DNA from: Streptomyces sp. CG4
GTDB lineage: Bacteria > Actinomycetota > Actinomycetes > Streptomycetales > Streptomycetaceae
Length of the DNA stretch: 64,000 nt
Assembly: GCF_041080655.1 (NCBI RefSeq)
Contig: NZ_CP163525.1
Coordinates: 3,100,001-3,164,000 of the forward strand
Reading direction: 5' to 3'
Below are positions 9,647 to 22,851 of the stretch, piece by piece. The notes below the pieces were generated by a model that was not told the origin of the DNA, searched no databases, and saw only the letters and a program-made list of their open reading frames with translations. The first letter of the stretch is position 1, and the number at the start of each line of letters is the position of its first letter. A program made the translations under genes and the position numbers.

Positions 9647-9955
9647 CCCCCAACTCCCTGGTGACCCGACCGTCCACCCTGGTGACCGCGGGCCCTCCTC
9701 AGTAATCGGTTCGCATATCGAACATGAACATCCGGTCAACGGACCATTTCCGGCCAACTTTGTGACGCAGTCCTGACAGGTGCGCTGATCCCCTGTCACT
9801 CTTCCCAGGCCGACTCACAGCAACCCCACGTTTCCATCGCTGTACACGAGCGGCCTGCACGTGGTTCCGCGAATGCCCTGTTCTGCCCGGACGCCCCAAC
9901 CCACCGTCCGGTCTCCCCTGGCCGCGCGACCCGCGGTCACGCAGAAGGAGTCAGT
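9647..9955. other. Intergenic region upstream of first M4 protease
   Basis: 309 bases without a gene. It contains the promoter block shared with the second protease gene (9747-9798) and, just before the start, GAAGGAG at 9944-9950. The long leader (about 150 bases after the shared block) has no obvious conserved structure. Confidence 0.55.
9747..9798 (+). promoter_or_regulatory. Conserved promoter/operator block, copy 1 (M4 protease)
   Basis: TTTCCGGCCAAC at 9747-9758, then TGACAGG (9774-9780) and its inverse CCTGTCA (9792-9798), 25 bases end to end. The same elements recur with identical spacing (27 and 25 bases) upstream of the second protease at 12106-12157, while surrounding sequence differs. 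This suggests a common regulator or sigma factor. Which part is -35/-10 is not evident. Confidence 0.65.
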
Positions 9956-12007
9956 GTGAGCAGCACTTCCTCTCGCAGACGCACCTCCCACACAGCACAG
10001 CGCGCCATGGCGCACCGCCGTACCGCCGCCGTCGCCCTCGCCGGTGTCGCCGCCCTGATCGCCGCCGCCGTCCAGTCGGGCGCGGCCAGCGCCGCACCGG
10101 CGAAGCCGCAGGCGGGCAAGGTGAATCAGGCCCACGCCGCGGTCCGGCTGACCGCCTCGCAGCGGGTCGAGCTGATCCGCCACGCCGACAGCACGAAGGC
10201 GACCACCGCGCGGTCGCTCGGCCTCGGCGCCCAGGAGAAGCTGGTCGTCAGGGACGTCCTCAAGGACGGCGACGGCACCGTCCACACCCGCTACGAGCGC
10301 ACCTATGCCGGCCTCCCGGTGCTCGGCGGCGACCTCGTCGTCCACACCTCCGCGTCGGGCAAGACCATGGACGTCATCAGGGCCACCCGCGCCACGGTGA
10401 AGGTCGCGAGTCTCACCCCGGCCGTGTCGAAGGCCGCTGCGGAACAGCAGGCCGTCAAGCAGGCCAAGGCCCGCGGCGGCAGCAAGTCCGCGGCGAACAG
10501 CGTCCGCAAGGTGATCTGGGCAGCGAGCGGAAAGCCCGTCCTCGCCTACGAGACGGTCGTCGGCGGCCTGCAGGACGACGGCACCCCGAACCAGCTGCAC
10601 GTCATCACCGACGCCACGACCGGCAAGAAGCTCTACGAGTACCAGGGCATCGAGACCGGCGTGGGCAACACCCACTACAGCGGGCAGGTGAACCTGACGA
10701 CGACGCAGTCGGGTTCGTCGTACACGCTGACCGACGGGGCGCGCGGCGGGCACAAGACGTACAACCTGGACCACGGCACCGACGGCACCGGAACGCTGTT
10801 CTCGCAGAACAACGACACCTGGGGCGACGGGACCACGTCGAACGCGGCGACCGCGGGCGCGGACGCCCACTACGGCGCGCAGGAGACCTGGGACTTCTAC
10901 AAGAACACCTTCGGCCGCAGCGGCATCAAGAACGACGGCGTCGGCGCCTACTCCCGCGTCCACTACGGCAGCAGCTACGTCAACGCCTTCTGGGACGACG
11001 GCTGCTTCTGCATGACCTACGGCGACGGCTCGGGCGACCAGGACCCGCTGACCAGCCTCGACGTCGCCGGCCACGAGATGAGCCACGGCGTCACCGCCAA
11101 CACCGCGGGCCTGAACTACAGCGACGAGTCCGGCGGCCTGAACGAGGCGACCAGCGACATCATGGGCACCGGCGTGGAGTTCTACGCCAACAACGCCTCC
11201 GACCCCGGTGACTACCTCATCGGCGAGAAGATCAACATCAACGGCGACGGCACCCCGCTGCGCTACATGGACAAGCCCAGCAAGGACGGCAACTCGGCCG
11301 ACTCCTGGTACTCGGGCGTCGGCAACCTCGACGTGCACTACTCCTCGGGCGTCGCCAACCACTTCTTCTATCTGCTGAGCGAGGGCAGCGGCGCCAAGAC
11401 GATCAACGGCGTCAGCTACGACTCCCCGACGGCGGACGGGCTTCCGGTCACCGGCATCGGCCGGGACAAGGCGCTGCAGATCTGGTACAAGGCGCTGACC
11501 ACCAAGTTCACCTCCACCACGAACTACGCCGACGCCCGCACCGGCACCCTCGCGGCGGCCGGTGAGCTGTACGGCACCTCCAGCGCCGAGTACAACGCGG
11601 TGCAGGACGCCTGGGCGGGCGTGGCGGTCGGTGCGCGCTCCGGCGGCGGCAACACCGGTACGTCGTACGAGAGCCATGTCCAGGTGGCCATCCCGGACAA
11701 CGGGCCGGCCGTCACCTCGGACATCACGGTCTCCGGCCGCAGCGGCAAAGCACCGAGCAACCTTCAGGTGAGCGTCGACATCACGCACACCTGGCGCGGT
11801 GACCTGGTGATCGACCTCGTCGGCCCGTCGGGCAAGACCTACCGGCTGAAGAACTTCAGCTCCTCGGACTCGACGCACGATGTGAAGCAGACCTACACGG
11901 TCAACGCGGCCGCCGAACAGGCCAACGGCACCTGGAAGTTGCGGGTACAGGATCAGGCCACGTACGACAGCGGAACGATCAACGGCTGGAAGCTGACGTT
12001 CCCGTAA
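9956..12007 (+). CDS. Secreted M4 (thermolysin-type) neutral zinc metalloprotease with C-terminal P-domain
   Basis: 683 residues. GTG start with AAGGAG six bases upstream. Signal peptide to about residue 47 (AASAAPA), then an FTP/PepSY propeptide (about 50-225) acting as chaperone/inhibitor, then the peptidase. Zinc and catalytic residues are visible: H373-E-M-S-H377 and E397 in GGLNEATSD. C-terminal His region: DVHYSSGVANHFFY. Residues about 565-683 (SHVQVAIPDNGP...INGWKLTF) form a proprotein-convertase P-domain, often a stability or substrate-targeting module. Secreted to the mycelial surroundings, probably for protein nutrition. The paralogue at 12246 lacks the P-domain. Confidence 0.95.
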   Translation: MSSTSSRRRTSHTAQRAMAHRRTAAVALAGVAALIAAAVQSGAASAAPAKPQAGKVNQAHAAVRLTASQRVELIRHADSTKATTARSLGLGAQEKLVVRDVLKDGDGTVHTRYERTYAGLPVLGGDLVVHTSASGKTMDVIRATRATVKVASLTPAVSKAAAEQQAVKQAKARGGSKSAANSVRKVIWAASGKPVLAYETVVGGLQDDGTPNQLHVITDATTGKKLYEYQGIETGVGNTHYSGQVNLTTTQSGSSYTLTDGARGGHKTYNLDHGTDGTGTLFSQNNDTWGDGTTSNAATAGADAHYGAQETWDFYKNTFGRSGIKNDGVGAYSRVHYGSSYVNAFWDDGCFCMTYGDGSGDQDPLTSLDVAGHEMSHGVTANTAGLNYSDESGGLNEATSDIMGTGVEFYANNASDPGDYLIGEKININGDGTPLRYMDKPSKDGNSADSWYSGVGNLDVHYSSGVANHFFYLLSEGSGAKTINGVSYDSPTADGLPVTGIGRDKALQIWYKALTTKFTSTTNYADARTGTLAAAGELYGTSSAEYNAVQDAWAGVAVGARSGGGNTGTSYESHVQVAIPDNGPAVTSDITVSGRSGKAPSNLQVSVDITHTWRGDLVIDLVGPSGKTYRLKNFSSSDSTHDVKQTYTVNAAAEQANGTWKLRVQDQATYDSGTINGWKLTFP

Positions 12008-12033
12008 ATCGCCTGCAAAAAGCCCGGGAATTG

Positions 12034-12070
12034 GGCGCCGTCCGAGGGTCTGGCACCCTCGGGCGGCGCC
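12034..12070 (+). terminator. Terminator after first M4 protease
   Basis: 15-bp stem 12034-12048 with 12056-12070 (GGCGCCGTCCGAGGG side, one G-U pair) and a 7-base loop, starting 27 bases after the stop codon. It separates the two protease genes into independent units. Confidence 0.8.
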
Positions 12071-12105
12071 GCTTAACACACCTGAAACGTTTCTCGGACA
12101 GTCGC

Positions 12106-12157
12106 TTTCCGGCCAACATCACTTCAGGGCCCTGACATGTACGCGCCCTAGATGTCA
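12106..12157 (+). promoter_or_regulatory. Conserved promoter/operator block, copy 2 (M4 protease)
   Basis: TTTCCGGCCAAC (12106-12117), TGACAT (12133-12138) and inverse ATGTCA (12152-12157). Element order and spacing match the block at 9747-9798 exactly. It lies 89 bases from the start codon here against 158 in copy 1. Confidence 0.65.
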
Positions 12158-12245
12158 CCCTTCCTTCACCCGCCGCAGAGCTTCACCACATCACTCCGGT
12201 CAGTATCCCCACGCCGACCGGACTCCCCCACGAGAAGGAGCTTGC

Positions 12246-13901
12246 GTGAGCCCCCTCTATGCGCGTCACAAGCGTGCCACTCTGGCCGTCGCCACCGCCG
12301 TCGCCGCCGGAGCCCTCATCTCCACGAGTCTGGCCTCCAGCGCCTCCGCCCAGACCCCGGCCGGTACCGCCGCCAAGCCCCTGGCCGCCCCGAGCGCGCT
12401 GTCCGCCGCCGCCCGCATCTCCCTGATACAGAAGGCGCAGGCCGGTGCCGCCGCGACGGCGCAGCAGATAGGCCTCGGCGCCAAGGAGAAGCTGGTCGTC
12501 AAGGACATCGTCAGAGACGCCGACGGCACCGTCCACACCCGCTACGAGCGCACCTACGCGGGCCTCCCGGTGCTCGGCGGCGACCTCGTCGTGCACACCG
12601 CCAAGTCCGGCAGGACCGAGGGCGTCACCAAGGCGACCAAGGCGACCATCAAGGTGGCCTCGCTCAAGCCGCAGATCACCGCCGCCAAGGCCGCGCAGCA
12701 GGCGGTGTCCGCCGCCAGGACCCTCGGCTCCGCCAAGTCGTCCGCGAACGGCGCCCGCAAGGTGATCTGGGCCGGCTCCGGCACGCCCGTCCTCGCCTAC
12801 GAGACGATCGTCGGCGGCCTGCAGGACGACGGCACCCCGAACCAGCTGCACGTCATCACCGACGCCGCCACCGGCAAGAAGCTCTTCCAGTACCAGGGCA
12901 TCGAGAACGCGACCGGCACCGGCAAGACGCTGTACTCGGGCTCCGTCAGCCTCACCACCACGCAGTCGGGCTCGTCGTACAACCTCACCGACGCCTCCCG
13001 CGGCGGTCACAAGACCTACAACCTGGCCCGCAAGACGTCCGGCAAGGGCACCCTGGTCAGCAACTCGACCAACACCTTCGGCACCGGCACCGCCTCCACG
13101 TCCGCCAGCGACCAGACGGCCGCCGCGGACGCCGCCTACGGCGCCCAGGAGACCTGGGACTTCTACAAGAGCACCTTCGGCCGCAGCGGCATCAAGAACG
13201 ACGGCGTCGGCGCCTACTCCCGCGTCCACTACGGCAGCAGCTACGTCAACGCCTTCTGGGACGACAGCTGCTTCTGCATGACCTACGGCGACGGCCAGGG
13301 CAACAAGGACCCGCTGACCTCGCTGGACGTGGCCGGCCACGAGATGAGCCACGGTGTCACCGCCAACACCGCGGGCCTGGACTACAGCGGTGAGTCCGGC
13401 GGCCTGAACGAGGCCACCAGCGACATCATGGGCACCGGCGTGGAGTTCTTCGCCAACAACGCGTCGGACAAGGGCGACTACCTCATCGGCGAGAAGATCA
13501 ACATCAACGGCGACGGCACCCCGCTGCGCTACATGGACAAGCCCAGCAAGGACGGCAACTCGGCGGACTCCTGGTCCTCCTCCGTCGGCGACCTCGACGT
13601 CCACTACTCGTCCGGTGTCGCGAACCACTTCTTCTACCTCCTGTCGGAGGGCAGCGGCGCCAAGACGATCAACGGGGTCTCGTACGACTCCCCGACCTCC
13701 GACGGCTCCAAGGTCACCGGCATCGGCCGGGACAAGGCGCTGCAGATCTGGTACAAGGCGCTGACGACGTACTTCACGTCGACCACCAACTACGCGGACG
13801 CCCGCTCGGGCACCCTGAAGGCGGCGTCCGACCTGTACGGCGCCGACAGCACCGAGTACAAGACGGTGGCGGCGGCCTGGTCGGCGGTCAACGTCGGCTG
13901 A
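12246..13901 (+). CDS. Secreted M4 neutral zinc metalloprotease (no P-domain)
   Basis: 551 residues, GTG start after AGAAGGAG. Signal peptide (about 1-34, SSASAQ), FTP/PepSY propeptide, then catalytic domain with H365-E-M-S-H369 and E389 in GGLNEATSD. It is a close paralogue of the upstream protease: long stretches of the catalytic domain are identical, e.g. around GAYSRVHYGSSYVNAFWDD. It ends right after the catalytic domain (AAAWSAVNVG), so the P-domain was gained or lost after duplication. It has its own promoter block and is followed by a strong terminator. Confidence 0.95.
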   Translation: MSPLYARHKRATLAVATAVAAGALISTSLASSASAQTPAGTAAKPLAAPSALSAAARISLIQKAQAGAAATAQQIGLGAKEKLVVKDIVRDADGTVHTRYERTYAGLPVLGGDLVVHTAKSGRTEGVTKATKATIKVASLKPQITAAKAAQQAVSAARTLGSAKSSANGARKVIWAGSGTPVLAYETIVGGLQDDGTPNQLHVITDAATGKKLFQYQGIENATGTGKTLYSGSVSLTTTQSGSSYNLTDASRGGHKTYNLARKTSGKGTLVSNSTNTFGTGTASTSASDQTAAADAAYGAQETWDFYKSTFGRSGIKNDGVGAYSRVHYGSSYVNAFWDDSCFCMTYGDGQGNKDPLTSLDVAGHEMSHGVTANTAGLDYSGESGGLNEATSDIMGTGVEFFANNASDKGDYLIGEKININGDGTPLRYMDKPSKDGNSADSWSSSVGDLDVHYSSGVANHFFYLLSEGSGAKTINGVSYDSPTSDGSKVTGIGRDKALQIWYKALTTYFTSTTNYADARSGTLKAASDLYGADSTEYKTVAAAWSAVNVG

Positions 13902-13920
13902 CCCTCACGCGCTTGAGGAC

Positions 13921-13958
13921 GGGCGACACCCGGGAGGAAGACGTCCCGGGTGTCGCCC
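13921..13958 (+). terminator. Terminator after second M4 protease
   Basis: Perfect 15-bp stem (13921-13935 with 13944-13958, GGGCGACACCCGGGA) and 8-base loop, 19 bases after the stop. It ends 14 bases before the next start codon. Confidence 0.85.
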
Positions 13959-13972
13959 TACGCTTGTGACCC

Positions 13973-14494
13973 ATGTCCTCGGCGCCCTTCACCTACGAGC
14001 CGGCCGGCGCGACCCGCGACGACCTGACGTACTGCCCGCCCGGCTTCCATCCTCTGTACGTCCGCGCCCGCCTCGGCGAGGGCCAGAAACTCTTCCACCG
14101 GGCCGCCGAGGCGGTCCTCGGCTGGGAGATGCACCGCGCCCTCGGCGTGGGCATCGACGCCGGCGCCGACCGCGCGGCCCCCGGCATCGACGTCACGGTC
14201 ACCCTGGCCGCCCTCGTCAAGGCCCCCTGCCGCATCATCTGGACCACCGAGGAACCCCGCCGGTCCGGCTGGGCCTACGGCACCCTCGAAGGCCACCCCG
14301 AATGCGGCGAGGAGGCCTTCGTCGTCGACCGCACGGGCGACGGCACGGTCTGGCTCACGGTCGCGGCCTTCAGCAGACCGGCCAAGTGGTACGCGAAGGC
14401 AGGCGGCCCGGCGACCCGAGGCCTCCAGCACGCCTACGCCCGCCGCTGCGGCACGGTGCTGCGCAGACTCTGCGCCGAGTTCGACGAGAGCTGA
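13973..14494 (+). CDS. DUF1990 family protein
   Basis: 173 residues, cytoplasmic, no signal or membrane segment. The motif set FTYEPAGATRD...PPGFHPLYVRARLGEG...W..H..LGVGI is the DUF1990 family pattern; the family has no established function. ATG at 13973 has no Shine-Dalgarno sequence. A TACGCT hexamer 9-14 bases upstream suggests a leaderless transcript starting at or near the ATG. It converges with glgP, with about 20 bases between stops. A role in glucan metabolism is not indicated. Confidence 0.8.
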   Translation: MSSAPFTYEPAGATRDDLTYCPPGFHPLYVRARLGEGQKLFHRAAEAVLGWEMHRALGVGIDAGADRAAPGIDVTVTLAALVKAPCRIIWTTEEPRRSGWAYGTLEGHPECGEEAFVVDRTGDGTVWLTVAAFSRPAKWYAKAGGPATRGLQHAYARRCGTVLRRLCAEFDES

Positions 14495-14513
14495 CCGAAA
14501 AAGCACTACCGCA

Positions 14514-17132
14514 CTACCGCAGCAACATCCCCGCCCCCTCCACCCCCTCACCCGAAGGCATGGCCACCAGGCCCGGTTCGGCGCTGGAGGCGAGGAGGGG
14601 GTGGGTGGGGAGGATGCGGACCGTGTAGCCGTAGGAGCCGGTGCGGTCCAGGGCGAGGGGGCCCTCGTACAGCAGGCGGCCCTCCAGGTCCGGGGTGCCG
14701 GCCGGCTTCAGCGGGACGACCGTCGCGTCGGTGATGCGGTCCTCGGCGTCCACCCGGCCGGACACCGCCTGGACCTCCACGTCGTCCGGGGTCAGCTCGC
14801 CGAGGCCCACCCGGACCCTGAGGCCCACGGTCGTGCCCAGTTCCGCGGTGACCGTCGTCGCGCTCGTCTCCACATGGTCGACGCTCACCCCGGGCCAGGC
14901 CGCCCGCACCCGCGCCTTCCACCCGGCCAGTTCCCGCGCCGCCTCGGGGGTCAGCGCGCGGTGCGCCTGCGCGGCGGGGACGTAGAGCCGCTCGACGTAC
15001 TCGCGGACCATACGGCCGGCCAGCACCTTGGGGCCGAGCAGGGTGAGGGTCTGGCGGACCATCTGGATCCAGCGGTCGGGCAGTCCGGCGCGTCCGCGTT
15101 CGTAGAAGCGGGGGGTGATCCGCTGTTCGAGGAGGTCGTACAGGGCCGCCGCCTCGATGTCGTCGCGGCGGTCCGGATCGGTGCCGGCGCCGTCCGCCGT
15201 CGGGATGGCCCAGCCGAAGTCCGGCTGGAACCATTCGTTCCACCAGCCGTCCAGGACGGAGAGATTCAGACAGCCGTTCAGCGCCGCCTTCATGCCGCTC
15301 GTGCCACAGGCCTCCAGCGGGCGCAGCGGGTTGTTCAGCCAGACGTCGCAGCCGGGGTAGAGCTTCTGCGCCATCGCCATGCCGTAGTCGGGCAGGAAGA
15401 CGATGCGATGGCGGACGCGCGGGTCGTCGGCGAAGCGGACCAGCTCCTGGACCAGGCGCTTGCCGCTGTCGTCCGCCGGGTGCGCCTTGCCGGCGACCAC
15501 GATCTGCAGCGGGCGCTCCGGGTGGAGCAGGAGTTCCATCAGCCGGTCGCGATCGCGCAGCATCAAGGTCAGGCGTTTGTACGACGGGACCCTGCGCGCG
15601 AATCCGATCGTCAGGACGTCCGGGTCCAGCACCCCGTCGATCCAGCCCAACTCGGCGTTCCCCGCCCCGCGTTGCCGCCAGGACACGCGCAGCCGCTCGC
15701 GCACCTCCAGCACCAGCTGTTCGCGCAGGGTGCGGCGCAGCTCCCAGATCTCCTGGTCGTCGATCTCCGCGACCGAGTCCCAGCGCTCGGAGCCGCCGAC
15801 GCTCAGCGCGTCCTCGGCCCGCGCGGGGCCGACCTGCCGGGCACCGAGCCGCAGCACCTCGGGGGCGACCCAGGTCGGCGCGTGCACCCCGTTGGTCACG
15901 GAGGTGATCGGCACCTCCTCGGCGTCGAATCCCGGCCACAGCCCGGCGAACATCTCCCGGCTGACCTGCCCGTGCAGCAGCGACACCCCGTTGGCCCGCT
16001 GGGCCAGCCTGAGCCCCATCACGGCCATGTTGAACAGATTCGGCTCGCCGCCCGGGTAGGTCTCCATGCCGAGGCGCAGCACGCGGTCGACCTCGATGCC
16101 GGGCAGCTCGGCGTCCGCCCCGAAGTGCCGGGCGACCAGCTCCCGGTCGAAGCGGTCGATGCCGGCCGGGACGGGGGTGTGCGTCGTGAAGACCGTGCCG
16201 CCGCGCACGGCCTCCAGCGCCGCGGCGAAGTCCGAGCCGTCCGCGCACAGTTCGGCGATCCGCTCCAGGCCGAGGAAGCCCGCGTGCCCCTCGTTGGTGT
16301 GGAACACCTCCGGCTCCGGGTGCCCGGTGAGCCGGCAGTACGTCCGTACGGCCCGCACACCCCCTATGCCGAGCAGCATCTCCTGCAGCAGCCGGTGTTC
16401 GCTGCCGCCGCCGTAGAGCCGGTCGGTCACCCCGCGTTCGCCGAGGTCGTTCTCCTCCACGTCGGAGTCGAGCAGCAGCAGCGGCACCCGGCCGACCTGC
16501 GCCAGCCAGATCCGGGCGTGCAGCGCCCGGCCGCCGGGCAGGGCGAGCGAGAGCTGCGCCGGGCCGCCGTCGGGCTCTTTCAGCTGGGAGAGCGGCAGCT
16601 CGTTGGGGTCGAGCACCGGATAGTGCTCCTGCTGCCAGCCGTCCCGGGACAGGGTCTGCCGGAAGTATCCGTGCCGGTAGAGGAGACCGACACCGATCAG
16701 GGGTACGCCGAGGTCGCTGGCCGCCTTCAGATGGTCGCCGGCGAGGATGCCGAGCCCGCCGGAGTACTGGGGCAGCGCGGCCGTGATGCCGAACTCCGGG
16801 GAGAAGTAGGCGACGGCGGCGGGCAGACCGCCGGCCTGGGTCTGGTACCAGCGGTCGCCGGTCAGATAGTCGTCGAGGTCGTCCGCGACCGCGGTCAGCC
16901 GGCGCAGAAAGCGCCGGTCCCCGGCCAGCTCGGCCAGCCGGGCGGGCCGCACCCGGCCCAGTATCCGCACCGGGTCGGCCCCGGCGGCGGTCCAGGCCTC
17001 GGGGTCGACGGACTGGAACAGATCGCGCGTTTCCGCATGCCAGGACCAGCGCAGATTGCGCGCCAGGTCGCTCAGCGGCCGGAGGGGTTCGGGGAGAACG
17101 GGACGGACGGTGAACCGACGGATCGCCTTCAC
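14514..17132 (-). CDS. glgP: Alpha-glucan (glycogen/maltodextrin) phosphorylase
   Basis: 872 residues, GTG start with GAGGTGG upstream. GT35 family: phosphorolysis of alpha-1,4 glucan ends to glucose-1-phosphate using pyridoxal phosphate. Visible family landmarks: the N-terminal RPLSDLARNLRWSWHAETRDLF, NEGHAGFLGLERI, ARRVPSYKRLTLMLRD, and the cofactor-lysine region EACGTSGMKAALNGCLNLSVLDGWW. The length and N-terminus belong to the actinobacterial/archaeal-type phosphorylases rather than the E. coli GlgP type. It is divergent from glgE, so degradation (GlgP) and synthesis/recycling (GlgE operon) share a 332-base control region containing a perfect palindrome. Confidence 0.95.
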   Translation of the reverse strand: MKAIRRFTVRPVLPEPLRPLSDLARNLRWSWHAETRDLFQSVDPEAWTAAGADPVRILGRVRPARLAELAGDRRFLRRLTAVADDLDDYLTGDRWYQTQAGGLPAAVAYFSPEFGITAALPQYSGGLGILAGDHLKAASDLGVPLIGVGLLYRHGYFRQTLSRDGWQQEHYPVLDPNELPLSQLKEPDGGPAQLSLALPGGRALHARIWLAQVGRVPLLLLDSDVEENDLGERGVTDRLYGGGSEHRLLQEMLLGIGGVRAVRTYCRLTGHPEPEVFHTNEGHAGFLGLERIAELCADGSDFAAALEAVRGGTVFTTHTPVPAGIDRFDRELVARHFGADAELPGIEVDRVLRLGMETYPGGEPNLFNMAVMGLRLAQRANGVSLLHGQVSREMFAGLWPGFDAEEVPITSVTNGVHAPTWVAPEVLRLGARQVGPARAEDALSVGGSERWDSVAEIDDQEIWELRRTLREQLVLEVRERLRVSWRQRGAGNAELGWIDGVLDPDVLTIGFARRVPSYKRLTLMLRDRDRLMELLLHPERPLQIVVAGKAHPADDSGKRLVQELVRFADDPRVRHRIVFLPDYGMAMAQKLYPGCDVWLNNPLRPLEACGTSGMKAALNGCLNLSVLDGWWNEWFQPDFGWAIPTADGAGTDPDRRDDIEAAALYDLLEQRITPRFYERGRAGLPDRWIQMVRQTLTLLGPKVLAGRMVREYVERLYVPAAQAHRALTPEAARELAGWKARVRAAWPGVSVDHVETSATTVTAELGTTVGLRVRVGLGELTPDDVEVQAVSGRVDAEDRITDATVVPLKPAGTPDLEGRLLYEGPLALDRTGSYGYTVRILPTHPLLASSAEPGLVAMPSGEGVEGAGMLLR

Positions 17133-17464
17133 ATTCCACCTCGGGCGCGTTACGGGGCGAGACGTACGGCGCCGTACGTCTCCTCGTCATCCCCGACGGT
17201 AGTGGTTACCCGGGCGTCGGTGGGGAGGCGCCCGACGGGGGTGTCGGGGGTGTGCGGAGGCTGCCTGCGGGCACCTGGAAAATGGGGGCCGGTCTTCCGG
17301 GTGGACATACGCGTGAGTAGTTAACAAAGTTCCGGATTGCCCACCCGAACAGGGTGGGAAGGCTCCTCCGGTACACACCCCACAGACGTCCCACAGCACC
17401 TCCGCAGGACCCACCTCCCCACATACCTCCGCCCACACCCACGTTGACGCGGACAGGAGCGGTC
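17133..17464. other. Divergent control region glgP/glgE
   Basis: 332 bases. It holds the 20-base palindrome at 17161-17180 near the glgP start, and a small hairpin CCCACCC/GGGTGGG (17340-17346 with 17352-17358) in the presumed glgE leader. A comparatively AT-rich patch around 17310-17330 (GAGTAGTTAACAAAG) is the best place for a glgE promoter. AGGAG lies before the glgE ATG. No riboswitch fold was recognised. Confidence 0.6.
17161..17180. promoter_or_regulatory. Perfect 20-base palindrome upstream of glgP
   Basis: GACGTACGGC followed directly by its reverse complement, centred about 38 bases before the glgP GTG. Being uninterrupted it suits a dimeric repressor better than a hairpin. The regulator is unknown. 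Confidence 0.5.
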
Positions 17465-21360
<3,896 letters not shown>

Positions 21361-21447
21361 GGCGCTGCGGGTGGGGCGGTTTCCACCGTCCCACCCGGGG
21401 CACGCATCAGTAACACCCCGACGATCCGGGGAAAGGACGTGCCACCC

Positions 21448-22851
21448 ATGGCGGAAACGGTCACCCCTTCCGACAGCTCCCGTACGACCGGTCACCTCCT
21501 CGCTTCGCTCGATCCCCTGCTGCGCGAGTGGCTGCCCCGGCAGCGCTGGTTCGCCGGAAAGGGGCGCCCGGTCACCGGGTTCACGCCCGTGGCCGCCACC
21601 GAACTGCTTCCGCCCGATGGCCGGTTGGGGCTCTACCATCTGCTGCTGCGCGTCCACCAGCCGTCCGTACTGGGCGCCGAGCCCCACCCCGGTGACTGCT
21701 ACCAGCTCCTCATAGGCGTGCGCGAGGCGCTGCCGCCCCGGCTGGCGCCCGCGCTGATCGGACATGTGGAGGGCGGGCCGCTCACCGGACGCACGGTGTA
21801 CGAGGCCCTGTACGACCCCCGGCCCGCCGAGCTGCTCCTGGAGGCCCTGCGCACCCAGGCCCGCATCGGCGGGCTCTGTTTCGAGCGGGACCCGCGCCAG
21901 GAGATCCGCGAGGGCCTGGTGGCCCGGCTGATGACCGCCGAGCAGTCCAACTCGTCGGTCGTCTACGGCGATACGTTCATCCTGAAACTGCTGCGCCGGG
22001 TCGTGCCCGGCGTCAACCCCGATCTGGAGCTCCCGCTGGCGCTGGCCCGGGAGGGCTGCCCCCGGGTGCCCGCGCCGACGGCCTGGCTGCACACCGAGAT
22101 CGGCACCGAGCCGTACGTGCTGGCCGTGCTGCAGCCGTTCATCAGCGGGGCGAGCGACGGCTGGGAGCTGGCGCTGCGCGAGCTGGCCAAGGGCGAGGAC
22201 TTCGCCGTGGCGGCGCGTGAACTGGGCCGGGCCACCGCCGAGGTGCACACCGCGCTCGCCCGCGCCCTGCCGACGGTCACCCTCGGCCACCCCCAGCTGC
22301 GGTCGCTGGCCGACGGGATGACCGAGCGGCTGACGGCGGCCGTCCAGGCGGTGCCGGCGCTGCGGCCGTACGAGAGCGGGCTGCGCGCGTCCTACCGGGC
22401 GCTGGCCGGACTCGCCGGCGAGGGGCGCACCTGGACCGCGCAGCGGATCCACGGCGATCTGCACCTCGGTCAGTGTCTGCGCTCGCCGTCCGGAGCGTGG
22501 TCGCTGATCGACTTCGAGGGCGAGCCGGCCCGGCCGCCGGCCGAACGGCGGCTGCCGCAGCCGCCGGTGCGGGACATCGCGGGCATGCTGCGCTCCTTCG
22601 ACTACGCGGCCCACTCGGCGAGCCCGCCCGCGCCGGACTGGGCGCGCGGCTGCCGGGCCGCCTACTGCTCCGGGTACGCGGAGGTGGCCGGCCGCGATCC
22701 GCGCACCGATCCGGTGCTGCTGCGGGCCTTCGAGACCGACAAGGCGGTCTACGAGGTCGTCTACGAGGCCCGGCACCGGCCCGACTGGCTCCCCGTACCA
22801 CTGTCGGCGATCCGTCGCCTCGCCGCGTCCGCCCTGGAGGCCCGTTCGTGA
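21448..22851 (+). CDS. mak: Maltokinase (Pep2)
   Basis: 467 residues. ATP-dependent phosphorylation of maltose to maltose-1-phosphate, the GlgE donor. Eukaryotic-like kinase fold with the phosphotransferase motifs [10 protein letters not shown] (catalytic loop, Asp in GDLHLGQ) and LIDFEGEP (metal-binding DFE). The N-terminal cap has the typical [17 protein letters not shown] 21448 is preferred because AAAGGA lies ten bases upstream; an in-frame GTG at 21439 is too close to that site. 87 bases separate it from treS. The stop overlaps the glgB GTG (GTGA). Confidence 0.93.
   Translation: MAETVTPSDSSRTTGHLLASLDPLLREWLPRQRWFAGKGRPVTGFTPVAATELLPPDGRLGLYHLLLRVHQPSVLGAEPHPGDCYQLLIGVREALPPRLAPALIGHVEGGPLTGRTVYEALYDPRPAELLLEALRTQARIGGLCFERDPRQEIREGLVARLMTAEQSNSSVVYGDTFILKLLRRVVPGVNPDLELPLALAREGCPRVPAPTAWLHTEIGTEPYVLAVLQPFISGASDGWELALRELAKGEDFAVAARELGRATAEVHTALARALPTVTLGHPQLRSLADGMTERLTAAVQAVPALRPYESGLRASYRALAGLAGEGRTWTAQRIHGDLHLGQCLRSPSGAWSLIDFEGEPARPPAERRLPQPPVRDIAGMLRSFDYAAHSASPPAPDWARGCRAAYCSGYAEVAGRDPRTDPVLLRAFETDKAVYEVVYEARHRPDWLPVPLSAIRRLAASALEARS

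Noticed and set aside
17340..17358. Small hairpin in the glgE leader considered as riboswitch or attenuator
   Set aside because: A 7-bp stem alone, no conserved aptamer-like sequence and no alternative antiterminator pairing seen.
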